Below, in pieces: positions 25,168-35,935 of a stretch of DNA of 64,000 nucleotides. The DNA comes from Buddleja alternifolia. Taxonomy: Eukaryota > Streptophyta > Magnoliopsida > Lamiales > Scrophulariaceae. The position numbers and the translations under genes are program-made. The stretch spans positions 40,236,423 through 40,300,422 of the forward strand of contig CM033394.1 of NCBI GenBank assembly GCA_019426215.1. Reading direction: 5' to 3'. The number at the start of each line of letters is the position of its first letter. Position 1 is the first letter of the stretch. The notes under the pieces were generated by a model that saw only the letters and a program-made list of their open reading frames with translations, had not been told where the DNA came from and did no database searches.

Positions 25168-25906
25168 TGATAAGCCCGTAAATTATTACGACATGTTTTT
25201 GGGTTTTATTAAAAGATGGGCTCAAACGAAGAAAGCAGTGAGCCAAAAATAAGAAGGAGCCCAAATGTTCGGAGGAGGTTTCATGAAAGAGGGCTCAAAG
25301 AAAGCCTACAAGTCGGAACATTGATTGTTTATTCAAGAAGGATAGCTGAGTAAGTCATAAAGAAGCCGAAAGATAGCTGAAAGGAATAATGGAAGGCATG
25401 ACTGAAGAAGGATAGCTCGAGGAAATGGTGGAAGGCTCGGATCAAAAAAGATAGCTCGAGGAAATGGCGGAAGGCTCGGATCAAGAAGGATAGCTTGAGA
25501 AGGGATAAGATTGGATAAAAATCAAATCGTATCCAATCCTACCTAATATCCCTCAAAAAGTTCATCTCCCCCCCAAAAATGGAGAAGTGGTCGCCCACTC
25601 CTACAAAAAAAGGGAGAGAATTCGGCCATTAAGGCCTATAAATAGGAGAAATTCCATTCTTGGTAATTTTAGATTCACAATTCAGAGAAAAGAGTGTAAT
25701 ATTATTGTATTTCTCCATCTTCTGCGAGAGAAAGTTGGAAACAAAACAAATGGGAATTTAAGTGTTCTTCTTACTCATTTTTATTCGAAATTCTTTACTT
25801 ATTTTTGAAACTATTTGTCTTCTAAAATTAGATTTCTCATATTCATATAAATAAAGTCGTGTTTGAATTTGCAGGACTTTCTTGGTGTAAAAAACGAACC
25901 GCATCA
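25168..25906 (+). repeat. 5' LTR of Tat element 1
   Basis: 739 bp. Contains internal direct repeats of the AAGGATAGCTCGAGGAAATG type (25420-25500) and a TATA box TATAAATAGG (25637-25646). Confidence 0.93.
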
Positions 25907-25908
25907 AG

Positions 25909-25926
25909 TGGCGCCGTCTGTGGGAA
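25909..25926 (+). other. Primer-binding site of Tat element 1
   Basis: TGGCGCCGTCTGTGGGAA, two bases after the LTR. It begins TGG as expected for pairing with a tRNA CCA end; I do not assign the tRNA. Confidence 0.85.
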
Positions 25927-26551
25927 AATCTGAGTTGTAGACGTGAGTTATGATGACAAATTTTGAAGAAAATCCAGAAGTTTGTAGGCTTTTCGCTCTT
26001 CTCCAATTTCCGATGTGGAAATCTTGGTTTTGGAGTGAAAAGAGTTATTTTCGACCAAATTAGGCGATTTTACGCAGTTTTGGAAATATCGGCATAGCTG
26101 GAGTTACATATATCAATTTTCAGTGATTGTTATATGACTGAAAAGCCAAGACAAAGACCTACAATTGTTATGAAGACGTCCAGATCTAGTTCGGAAGTAT
26201 GAAGGCTCTAAAGTGTTCGTTAACATGAAGCAGAATTCGGTTGCTGCCTGGGCTGCGCAGTTTCGGTGGAAATATCATAAATCGCGAATCAGGCCTTGGA
26301 TTCGGTCAAGGTCAGTTGGATTGAAAAGATCACGAGCACATCTACAACTTTCTAGAAGGAAGTAAAGTCGGATTCGGACTGGATCCTTTGAGAAACAGCG
26401 CCCAAAGATATGAAAAAAAATCTTAGCAAGAGACCTAGCCATGGAGAAGACCGGCGTACCATGAGTTTTGGATAAAATCTAGCCACGCACGTCCCACATT
26501 CCCTGATGTGAAACCAAGGTGGTCTCCAATAGAGAAATGTGCCTTAGCTAG

Positions 26552-26880
26552 CTAATCAGCAGGAGTGCCATTCCTTTCACAGGCGACTGCGATGACGTAT
26601 GCACCAGGAGTTATCCCGCCAGCACGCCTATCAGCTATCCTGGGACACCCTTTCCCTTCACAGGTGACCGCGATGGCGTACGCACCGGGATTTATCCCAC
26701 CAACACTCCTATAAGCTATCCTGGGAGCTCTATTCCCTTCACAGACGACTTTGAAGGTGTACGTGCCAGGAGTTATCCCACTAGCACTCTTATCAGCTGT
26801 CTCGAGAGTGTCATTCCTTTCACAGGCGACTGCGATGGCATACGCACCCAATTTAACCAGCCAGCACTCCTATCATCTAT
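26552..26880 (+). repeat. 81-bp tandem repeat in Tat leader
   Basis: About four diverged copies of an 81-bp unit, each with CCTTTCACAGGCGACTGCGATG-like and GGAGTTATCCC-like blocks. Because 81 is a multiple of three, a minus-strand frame stays open across it; that frame is an artefact of the repeat. Related but looser repetition (TGGACCTCCC...) continues at 27124-27380. Confidence 0.85.
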
Positions 26881-27591
26881 CCCTTATGCGCACCCAGGCC
26901 CAAAGCACCCGCATTACAAGGAGTTACCGAGCATACATTGTCGGTACAAGAAAGTGGACCTGTCAATGGCGAGGAGCATCAAGGAGAAGAAGGAGGGCAG
27001 AAGTACACACTTGTTGCACTTGACGGTATCTCCTCGAGCTATATGCTAGGGGAAATGTTCCTTAGCTAGCGTACATGCGTCCGGTGCTCCTTGGAGCCTG
27101 GCAAAGCATGGCACTACTGAAAAATGGACCTCCCGTGGGTGAAGAGCAACAAGTTGATAGAGAGGGCTAGAGTATGCCGCCATCGAAGGATGCACAACAT
27201 AGTGCTATCGACAAGGGGGACTACCGAATTTATACCTCCGGTATACGAAAGTGGACCTCCCCTGGGCAAAGAGAAACAAGTTGAAAGAGGAGGCCCGGAG
27301 CATGCAGCTATTGGAGAATGCACAACATACACACTCTGTGACCTACAACCTGCTACTGAGCATGCCTCCATTGGAGAATGCACCCCAGCTAGCTAGTCAA
27401 TAGGAACCTCTGTTCGCCATTGCCATGGCTTCGATCCTTCAAAGCAGCATCGTAATCAGCAATCTCAACAAATCCACACCTCATCACCCGAAGAAAATCA
27501 AGTCATTCCAACTACTGGAGAAGAGACGAGCTCAGCGCTATCATCCGCCCCCATCGTTGGCTCGGAAGTAGTCTCAGTTGATCCCCAAGCT

Positions 27592-29347
27592 ATGGAGCCG
27601 CCGGCGCGTGTATCTTCACAACCGTCCGTAATGACTCTTCAGGAGGCTAGAAACGAGACCCATCTAATTGTGTATGTAAGAAGACACACTAGAAGTATGG
27701 AGTCAAGTTTACCCATTTTGCAGCAATCCATGGCAGAAATGGTGCCCAATTCTACTATCACCGACGTTGTGACAGCATCTACGCAGGCGGTTAATGACCC
27801 GATACCTCGACCGTTGGGCATGATGAACACCAGGCCTCCAGTGACGTGCACTCCCCAAGTTTCATCTTTCCAGGTGTTCTGCGCGGAGAATAACTTGCAA
27901 ATAAATCATGCTCCCCTAGCTCCCATCCTCCAGGTGTCCAACGTTGAAAACAGCTTCCCAATTGCATACAATCCGCAAGCTTCAAGCTTTCAGACGTCCA
28001 ATATGGGAAATAGCTTCCCAGGAGCATACTATCCGCAAGCTCCAGCTTCCCGGATGGCCGATATGGGAAACAGCTTCCCAGCGACGTAAAATCCACAAGC
28101 TCTAGCTTCCCAGGTGGCCAATATGGGACACAGCTTCCCAGCAACGTACAATCAGCAAGCTCCACCTTCCCGAATGGTCGATATGGGAAACAGCTTCCTA
28201 GCGACGTACAATCCACAAGCTCTAGCTTCCCAGGTGGCCAATATGGGACACAGCTTCCTAACGACACACAATCAGCAAGCTTCAGCTTTCCAGGCGTCCA
28301 AGGAGGGAAACAGCTTCCCGAATCTCCCTTATGCTTCGAATACGGTGGCTCTTCCCCCCGTTGCCCCAAGCCAGGGTGCTCCGATGATGATGCCCATTCC
28401 AAATGCAGCTACCTTCCAGTTAGCTGGCATGAGAAATGAAGCCCAACTAATATTCTACGCCCCAAGGGCTCTGCCAATGATGTTTCCGCCAGTTGATACA
28501 GGGATGGTGTCTCCTCAGTTAGCTATCTCGCGTGGTCCTCAGTTAAGGACATCACACGCATATACAAGCATTAATGAACCCGAGAGGGAAGCTGTAAAAA
28601 GGCTCATGACCATACGATGGAGAGGTTCGAGGGCATGCAGGAAGAAATGAGGCAACGTCTTGGAGTGAGCATGCATAACCCACCGAAGGGGATCCCTTTC
28701 AAGCAGCAGATGCGAGCTGACGAGCTACCTAATAGCTTTTGGATGCTTAATATGTCAGAGTATGACGACTCATCGGATCCCAATGAGCACCTACGGAAAT
28801 TCAAGAACTGCTCATTGTTACACCAATATTCCGACGGAGTTAAGTGCCGAGTATTCCTGACCATTCTGACACGGTCTGTCCAACAGTGGTTCAATCAATT
28901 GTCTCCCAATTCTATCAATTCTTTTAAAGAATTCAGCTCGATGTTTCTACATCAATTTGCCAGTAGCAAGAAGTATCAGAAGACTTCTCTTAGCCTATTC
29001 AACATGCATCAGAAGGCTAATGAGCCCCTACGGGGGCATATTCAAAGATTCAATAGGCGGCCCTGGAAGTACCCTCTGCCAATGCGGAGGTGTTGAGTAA
29101 CGCATTTGCTCAAGGATTGAAGAGAGGAGACCTTTTTAGGTCGTTAGCCAAGAAGCCTGCATTTAGTTTTGATAATCTGCTGGCAAGGGCAGAAAAGTAT
29201 GTGAACATGGAAGAGGCAGCCATGATGAAGGGAGCTGAATCATTACCACCAAATAAGGATGGTAAAGATGCTAAATTTGTACCTAGGAGACCCCGAGCCA
29301 AAGATAGACGTCCTGAGGAGCGTCGATACACTCAATTCATGTGTTGA
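27592..29347 (+). pseudogene. Tat element 1 gag, broken
   Basis: The frame from ATG 27592 carries a Pro/Ser/Asn-rich region with eight 20-residue repeats and is cut by TAA at 28087-28089 inside the fourth repeat. It reopens to 28650, then shifts frame. The retrotransposon-gag core (SDPNEHLRKFKN, then VQQWFNQLSPNSINSFKEF and LRGHIQRFN) is at 28617-29096, and the C-terminal part (FAQGLKRGDLFRSLAKK) is at 29090-29347 after another shift. Confidence 0.88.
27857..28336 (+). repeat. 60-bp tandem repeat inside Tat gag
   Basis: Eight copies of a 60-bp unit coding for 20 residues around the motif MGNSFPATYNPQA. Later copies alternate between two subtypes (…SRM-x-DMGNSF and …SQVANMGHSF), pointing to amplification as pairs of 120 bp. 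Confidence 0.88.
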
Positions 29348-29578
29348 AGGTATCGTCGTTGCAAGTTCTCATGGCTATAGAGCACAAGAGTTACGTGAAG
29401 TGGCCACGTAGTGCTGAAAAGGGGCCTGTGAACCCCAAATCAAGCAGGACCGAGAAAATCCTCAAGGTGGCCCAGGAAGAAATGCGCCAATGAAGGAAAA
29501 GGTGATAGTCATGAAAGGAGTCATCAACATGATATCCGAAGGTCCCACTAATAGGGATTCGCATAGAGCAAGGGGAGC

Positions 29579-30472
29579 TCATGAAAGAGCTTTACACGAA
29601 GGATGCCAAAAAGCTTTCCAAAAATTGAAGGCATACCTTGCTAATTTACCTCTGGTAACAAAACCAGTGTAGGGAGAAACTCTATACTTATCTTTAGCTA
29701 TCTCAGAGCATGCCGTCAGCTCTGTGCTCATAAGAAAAGAAGGGAAGGACCAAAAACCCATATATATTATGTAAGTCGAATGCTACGAGGTGCTGAATCT
29801 AGATACACCGAGATTGAGAAGGTTGCCTTCGCCCTGGTGACTACCGCAAGGAAGCTGAGGCCTTATTTCCTCACATACCATGTGGAAGTATGTACCAACC
29901 ATCCCTTGAAGCAAATCTTAGGCCGCCCAGAAATATCAGGAAGAATGATCAAGTGGGCGGTAGAATTGAGCGAGTTCGACGCCTCCTATTCTCCTAGACC
30001 GGCCATTAAAGCCCAGGCGCTAGTGAACCTTATCTCGAAGGTCCCTTCGGCGCAACAGGAGAGAAAAGTTTGACTCTTACCTGTGGATGGTTCATCGACA
30101 ATGGCTGGAAGTGGAGCTGGTATAGTGTTAACCACTCTTGAGGGTAACAAACTGGAGTACGCGATAAAAATCGAGTTCCGAGCATCTAACAACGAAGCTG
30201 AATACGAAGCCTTAATCGTTGGTTTGAGGATGGCTTTGAAAGTTGGAGCTAAGCACCTGGTGGTTTACTCGAATTCCTAGCTAGTGGCTTGCCAAGTAGC
30301 TGGACAATATGAAGCTAATGAAGCTAGGATGATAGAGTATTTAAAGAAGATAGAGGAGCTAAAAGGAGAGTTCGAGAGCTTCGAGATACGGCAAATACCT
30401 CAGTTAGAGGACAACAAAACAGATTACCTAGCCAAGCTAGCTAGCCCCCTAGTGGACTGCCATACGAGGTAG
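29579..30472 (+). pseudogene. Tat element 1: RT-type RNase H plus second (aRNH) RNase H
   Basis: Starts directly at the RT/RNase H connection (CQKAFQKLKAYLANLPLV), so protease and RT are deleted. The first RNase H is at 29700-30070 (ESRYTEIEKVAFAL, RPYFLTYHVEVCTNHPLKQ), with stops near 29670 and 29770. The second, structurally distinct RNase H is at 30080-30472 (VDGSSTMAGSGAG, NNEAEYEALIVGLRMAL, VYSNS followed by TAG). In the last motif the expected Asp is replaced. Two RNase H domains identify the Tat lineage. Confidence 0.88.
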
Positions 30473-30487
30473 GTCACCATATAGTCG

Positions 30488-31752
30488 ATGCTTAGTGCCA
30501 CCGCAGAGGATTTCGCGTATGTCATTGAAGAGGCTGGTGATTGGAGAGAACCCATTTTGAGCTACCTTCAGGAAGGAAAGTTGCCCCGTGACAAAGTTGA
30601 AGCTGCACGCATGCAATACAAAGCCTGGAGGTACACTATCTTAGATGGAGTGCTGTATAAGAGATCGTTTACACAACCATACCTAAGTTATCTTTCTCGG
30701 AAGAATGGAGTGCTCATCTTAGAGGAGATCCATGGAGGACTTTGTGCCAACCATACTGGGGGGACTGCTATTGCAGCCAAAACAATCAGAGCTGGCTATT
30801 TTTAGCTCACCATGAAAGCCAACGCTAAGGACTTGGTAAGGAAGTCTGAGCACTGTCAAAGGCATGCTACTCTCCTTCATAAACCAGCAGAACCAATGCG
30901 AGTCATAAGTTCACCATACCCCTTTGCCAGATGTGGGATAGATATTCTAGAACCATTCCCTTTGGCGGCTAGGAAGAAGAAGTCCCCCTTGGTGGCAGTC
31001 AATTATTTCGGTAAATGGGTGGAGGCCGAACCACTGGCCAAGCTCATGGAGGGAGAGGTGATCAAGTTTTTGAAGAAGTTGATACTCTTTAAATTCGGGA
31101 TCCCTCGAAAAATAGTCTCTGATAATGGGCGACAATTTCAAGGAGCAAGAATCCAAGACTGGTGTCAAGACCTGGGCATAAAGCAACTGTTTACCGTCGT
31201 AGAGCACCCACAGTGCAATGGTCAGGTAGGGGTGATTAATAGGATCTTCCTGCAAGGCCTGAAGACAAGGATCCAAGGAGGAGAAAGTTCCTGGGTAGAC
31301 GAGTTACCCAGTGTCCTTTGGTCATACCGTAGCACCACGGGTGAAACGCCCTTTAGCATCATGTACGGGGCCGACGCCTTGATTCCACCAGAAGTCAGCA
31401 TGCTCACGCATCCCGTGAAGTATTGCAACCCTGAGAAGAATGAAGAATTAATGCAAGAAAGCTTGGAGGTGATAGAGGAGGCCAGGAGCGTTTCTTACGG
31501 ATGGCCAAATATAAACAAAGGGTTGCCAACGCCTTCAATCGGAGAGTTCTCAACCGAGAACTGCAAGTGGGGGACTTAGTCCTCCGGAGAGCTGATGTTC
31601 TGAAGCCAGTAGGAAAATTGGGACCCCAATGGGAGGGTCCGTTTAAAGTAGTGCAAGTCTTTTCAGGGGGTGCTTACATGATAGAAGACATGGACGGAAG
31701 GAGGCTATCCAAGCCTTGGAACATGCAGAATCTAAGGAGGTTTTACGTATGA
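30488..31752 (+). pseudogene. Tat element 1 integrase, active-site Glu lost
   Basis: N-terminal zinc region at 30700-30860 (EIHGGLCANHTGG, then SEHCQRH), interrupted by TAG near 30803. The core has GIDILEPFP (first Asp) and SDNGRQF (second Asp). The third catalytic site reads NGQVGVINR, where the usual pattern is GQxE; the Glu is Gly. The C-terminal GPFKVV region is in another frame (31501-31752), ending just before the minisatellites. Confidence 0.88.
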
Positions 31753-31812
31753 AGAAAGATGAATAAATAATTATTTTGATTGCATTACTTTATATGTCAT
31801 TGCCAAAAAAAA

Positions 31813-32210
31813 AAGCCATGTGAAAAACCAGGCACCTCTAAACCCTGTGAAAAACCAGGCACCCTTAAGCCCTGTGAAAAACCAGGCACCTCTAAGCCCT
31901 GTGAAAAACCAGGCACGCTTAAGCCCTGTGAAAAACCAGGCACCTCTAAGCCCTGTGAAAAACCAGGCACTCTTAAGCCCTGTGAAAAACCAGGCACCAC
32001 TAAGCCCTGTGAAAAACCAGGCACCAATAAGCCTTGTGAAAAACTAGGCACGCTTAAGCCCTGTGAAAAACCAGGCACCAATAAAAACCAGCCCTCTAAG
32101 CCCTGTGAAAAATCAAAAACCAGGCAGGCACTCTTACTAAAAACCAGCCCACTAAACCCTGTGAAAAACCAAAAAATCAGGCACCACTAAGCCTTGTGAA
32201 AATTCAGGCA
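31813..32210 (+). repeat. 27-bp minisatellite in Tat 3' region
   Basis: About 10 near-identical head-to-tail copies of a 27-bp unit containing CCCTGTGAAAAACCAGGCAC, then 3-4 degenerate copies up to about 32210. Bases 19-25 of the unit alternate between two forms in successive copies, again suggesting amplification as pairs. All frames stay open by unit length, so no protein is implied. Confidence 0.95.
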
Positions 32211-32219
32211 CTCAATAAA

Positions 32220-32445
32220 AAGTCTCGTTTATTTCGAGCACTCAAGAAGAACCTGGAGTATTCCCAGAAGTCTATGTTATCCCGATCACCTCAAGATGCT
32301 TCGTTTATTTCGAGTACCTAAAGAAGTCTCGTTTATTTCGAGCCCCTGAAGAAGCCTCGTTTATTTCGAGCACCTGAAGAAGCCTCATTTATTTCGAACA
32401 CCTGAAAAAAGTTTCCTTTATTTCGAGCACCTGAAAGAGCCTCAC
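32220..32445 (+). repeat. TCGTTTATTTCGAGCACCT repeat
   Basis: About seven irregular copies, 28-60 bp apart, of a unit containing CGTTTATTTCGAGCACCTGAA. Adjacent to the 27-bp minisatellite; non-coding. Confidence 0.8.
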
Positions 32446-32822
32446 ACCTAAATGGCAAGCACAAAAAAAAAAAAAAAGACACCTTCAATTAAAGCAAGCT
32501 GTAAAGCTTCCCGAAGTAGAGCATTCCCCTATACATGGGTAAGTATTTTCTTTAAGCATTCATTTTCCTTGGTCATTTTTATTTATGTCTTGTTTACCAT
32601 GTCTAATCGCTGGACAAATATTACAGTGGTATTGACATTAAATAAGCACATATATAAAAGGACACATACGAGATAGTAATTAAAACAAAATCCTTAGAAT
32701 GTAAATACGAAATCTATACCTCAAAAGCGAGATTTACAATAAAAGATTCAAATGGAAATATTATAAATGTGCTATGATAACAACTTGAAGAAAGGAAAAC
32801 AAATGAAAGGAATAGCTAAATA

Positions 32823-33020
32823 TCACTACGAAGAAGGCCTGAGTTGCAAGTTCCTCATTTGTCTCAAAGAAGGGCTCAGAGGCTGCCTACCCTTTAGCCA
32901 TCTCGTTGCCAGTCTCTCTATTCACTACGAAGAAGGCCTGAGTTGCAAGTTCCTCAGTTATCTCAAAGAAGGGCTCAGAGGCTGCCTGCTCTTTAGCCAT
33001 CTCGATGCCAGTCTCTCTAT
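32823..33020 (+). repeat. 99-bp direct duplication
   Basis: Two adjacent copies (32823-32921 and 32922-33020) beginning TCACTACGAAGAAGGCCTGA, with few differences. Part of the repeat-rich 3' region before the 3' LTR. Confidence 0.92.
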
Positions 33021-33337
33021 CCATAGGAATGCTCATAATGGCCTCTAAATATCCAGAGCAAGGTACCTCGAGTGCCTTCCGAGTGGAAAGCTCACCAGCA
33101 ACCTCAAAATAAAGATCAAGAGCCCACCTTAAGGTTACAAGGAAGAATTGACACACCCTGCACTCTTTTTCCCTTAGCCTCGGTTTTTTCCCATTGGGTT
33201 TTTCCGGGTAAGGTTTTTAACGAGGCAGTCAGTGTATCAAGAAGGATCAAACCCTCTTTGGAATTATGACAATTTATTTTACTCTCGAGACTTTTTGGGC
33301 CTTTTTATTCCAAAATTCTCAAGAGTAGGAGGACTTG

Positions 33338-34079
33338 TGATAAGCCCGTAAATTATTACGACATGGTTTTGGGCTTTATTAAAAGATGGGCTCAAACGAA
33401 GGATGAAGCAGTGAGCCAAAAATAAGAAGGAGCCCAAATGTTCGGAGGAGGTTTCATGAAAGAGGGCTCAAAGAAAGCCTACAAGTCGGAGCATTGATTG
33501 TTTATTCAAGAAGGATAGCTGAGTAAGTCATAAAGAAGCCGAAAGATAGCTGAAAGGAATAATGGAAGGCATGGCTGAAGAAGGATAGCTCGAGGAAATG
33601 GTGGAAGGCTCGGATCAAAAAAGATAGCTCGAGGAAATGGCGGAAGGCTCGGACCAAGAAGGATAGCTTGAGAAGGGATAAGATTGGATAAAAATCAAAT
33701 CGTATCCAATCCTACCTAATATCCCTCAAAAAGTTCATCTCCCCCCAAAAAATGGAGAAGTGGTTGCCCACTCCTAGAAAAAAAGGGAGAGAATTCAGCC
33801 ATTAAGGCCTATAAATAGGAGAAATTCCATTCTTGGTAATTTTAGATTCACAATTCAGAGAAAAGAGTGTAATATTATTGTATTTCTCCATCTTCTGCGA
33901 GAGAAAGTTGGAAACAAAACAAATGGGAATTTAAGTGTTCTTCTTACTCATTTTTATTCGAAATTCTTTACTTATTTTTGAAACTATTTGTCTTCTAAAA
34001 TTAGATTTCTCATATTCATATAAATAAAGTCGTGTTTGAATTTGCAGGACTTTCTTGGTGTAAAAAACGAACCGCATCA
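33338..34079 (+). repeat. 3' LTR of Tat element 1
   Basis: 742 bp, matching 25168-25906 with about ten substitutions and a 3-bp insertion. The polypurine stretch AAGAGTAGGAGGA (33321-33333) precedes it. Confidence 0.93.
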
Positions 34080-34473
34080 TATATATATATATATACCCCT
34101 TTTCCAGAAAATAAAAAGTTCGATTTTACAAAAGAAATTTCTTTTCTATTTAAAACAAGTAAAAATCAAATATATATATATATATGTCAAAATAAAATAC
34201 CAAATACGATTAAACTTCTTAAAGCTAAGTCTCAAATAGAAACACGTTAGCATTTAATGTATTCAAATATATTTAAAAATATCTCATATTAAAAATGAAG
34301 CTGAAGACTTTTTTATTACATGTGAAATCTATACGATTTCATCCACTCAATCACATACGATCCTTCCTCTTTTCAAATAAGAATAAATGTCACTTTCCAA
34401 TTATGACAATTGACGCTTTCTCCGCATTTGCTTGCAAAATTCTATACAAACGCGCTTTAGCTCTAACACGGTT

Positions 34474-34528
34474 CCCACGTCATTTATTGCCCAAGACATT
34501 TCCATAAGTATGTGAACTATATATACAC
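34474..34528 (+). promoter_or_regulatory. Promoter of paralogue C: ACGT motif and TATA box
   Basis: CCCACGTCA (34474-34482) and CTATATATACAC (34517-34528), about 135 and 90 bases before the ATG. Same nonamer and spacing as in paralogue B. The rest of 34080-34608 is AT-rich flank, including TA microsatellites, with no gene. Confidence 0.6.
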
Positions 34529-34608
34529 ACACTCATTTCCATAACCTTATCATAATCATACCAATATTTATTTTAGCCAGCATTCCCTAAATTCAAAAGT
34601 ACCCAAAT

Positions 34609-35058
34609 ATGTCATCAACTTCTTCTCTTCATTCACCAAAATTTTCTTTTGATACATTTCCTAAAACCCGAATAATCAAATCACATTCAAATAGAAAAAA
34701 TCATACAAAAATGTTCACAATGATAGGGCAAGCTCACGGTCGGAACTACAGTGGAAGGCTCGTGGATGAGAACTTGATCATTCTACGCAAGAGGATCCAT
34801 GAGAGAAACATGGTCGAAATGAATGATGAGCCACCTATGGAGTGGATGAATTGGGAGAAGCAAGTTTACACGAGTTATGATTCGATTATATGTGATGGAA
34901 TGCGGTTAATACAATCCTATTTGATAGAGACTAGGCCAAGTTTGGCATTGGGCATGATTGCACTGATTACATTGAGTGTGCCAACTTCAACTGTTGTGGT
35001 TATGTTCAATTTATTGGAACTAACCAAAGGAGTTTTATGTGGGATCCATTTCAACTAA
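34609..35058 (+). CDS. Small plant-specific membrane protein, paralogue C (149 aa)
   Basis: Third tandem copy and the most complete. A Ser/Lys/His-rich N-terminal extension (1-50) without acidic residues in its first 14 resembles an organelle-targeting peptide, though this is only suggestive. Core: LVDENLIILRKRIHE (51-65), PPMEWMNWEKQ (75-85), YDSIICDGMRLIQ (90-102), ETRPSLALGM (107-116), then a hydrophobic helix (about 112-136) containing SVPTSTVVVMF. Single exon, intact. A further in-frame Met at 35 could be an alternative start. No known domain function. Confidence 0.87.
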   Translation: MSSTSSLHSPKFSFDTFPKTRIIKSHSNRKNHTKMFTMIGQAHGRNYSGRLVDENLIILRKRIHERNMVEMNDEPPMEWMNWEKQVYTSYDSIICDGMRLIQSYLIETRPSLALGMIALITLSVPTSTVVVMFNLLELTKGVLCGIHFN

Positions 35059-35283
35059 GTCGAAAAGATATTTGCGGAGCTATAATGGGTGTTTTACATT
35101 AAATTGTCATTGATTATATCACACCGGTACTAATATGAATCATGCGATCATGATATGATTTTTACCTATTTATGTGTCAGTATGTATATTAATAAAGAAG
35201 TTTATGAATTAATTGCGTTTTTCTTCTTTTTCTTGTGAATAACATCAAAAGATGTCAAGTGGGCTGATCATGATCCTAATCCG

Positions 35284-35454
35284 GGGTGGTTCTTGGTAGC
35301 ACCCGGAGCAAAGCTCCCGGGAAATCACAACCACAAACAATGTTATGTGATGAGTGGGGTCCAGAAAAATATATACATATTATATTATCACTTAACATTG
35401 TTTGTGGTGGTGATTTCCCTGGAGCTTTGCTCCGGGTGCTACTTAGAATCACCC
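35284..35454. mobile_element. 171-bp foldback MITE with 8-bp TSD
   Basis: Two inverted arms of about 70 bp (GGGTGGTTCT... and ...AGAATCACCC) share GTAGCACCCGGAGCAAAGCT and CACAAACAATGTTA. Perfect flanking duplications CTAATCCG (35276-35283 and 35455-35462). A TSD of 8 bp suggests hAT. It lies downstream of paralogue C. Confidence 0.85.
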
Positions 35455-35690
35455 CTAATCCGGCTAGGCTAATAAGACTAGTGAACCAGCCTGGCTGACC
35501 GATCCAGCTAGTATTTTATCAGGCCTGGTCCAGGCTTGGTTTGGGCTACCCGAGTAGAGCAGCCTGGTCTGTGTGGGCCTTTTTCATTTTGTATTTCGAA
35601 AGTGGATGCTTTGAATGTTATCTAAGACTTATTTGTATCCTTTACCTTTTGTAAATTTTATTCTAAATTTATTCTGGATAATATTTTCTA

Positions 35691-35868
35691 AGGCAAAATA
35701 TACTTTTGTACCCCTAAATTATTCACCTTGTTGCATTTAGGTCACTGAACTATCAAACGTAACAAAATAGTCCATCAAATCAAGTCACGTTTGATAGTTT
35801 AGGGACCTAAATGCGAAAAAATGAATAGTTTAGGGGTACAAAGTGTACTTTGTCCCATTTTTAGCCCT
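35691..35868. mobile_element. Foldback MITE of about 175 bp
   Basis: Near-symmetrical inverted repeat. The left arm contains TTTTGTACCCCTAAATTATT and GAACTATCAAACGT; the right arm holds the reverse complements at 35789-35860. TSD unclear. Between the two MITEs (35463-35690) nothing else is recognised. Confidence 0.7.
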
Positions 35869-35935
35869 AAGTTTATAAGTTTGATCCTTTTTCTTATCTA
35901 GTTTCTAAAGTTAAGTTTTCTAAATTTTAAGGTAA

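Larger units (their letters stand above)
25168..34079 (+). mobile_element. Ty3/gypsy Tat-type retrotransposon, internally deleted (8.9 kb)
   Basis: LTRs of 739 and 742 bp (start TGATAAGCCCG, end CGCATCA) are flanked by TATAT duplications inside a TA microsatellite. Inside are a PBS starting TGGCGCC, a long leader with 81-bp repeats, a gag with 60-bp repeats, an RT-type RNase H, a second RNase H of the type carried by Tat elements, an integrase, and a 3' region with several minisatellites. Protease and reverse transcriptase are missing (deletion near 29.58 kb). I count about ten LTR substitutions, so it is older than the copia element but still fairly recent. Confidence 0.93.

Noticed and set aside
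26552..26851. Minus-strand repetitive protein in the Tat leader
   Set aside because: Artefact of an 81-bp repeat whose length is a multiple of three.
31813..32100. Regular direct repeats resembling a CRISPR array
   Set aside because: The units are contiguous with no unique spacers, and the context is a plant retrotransposon.
31780..32190. Open frame coding for KPCEKPGT repeats
   Set aside because: The 27-bp unit lacks stops in several frames on both strands, so openness follows from unit length. It lies after integrase in the non-coding 3' region of a retroelement.
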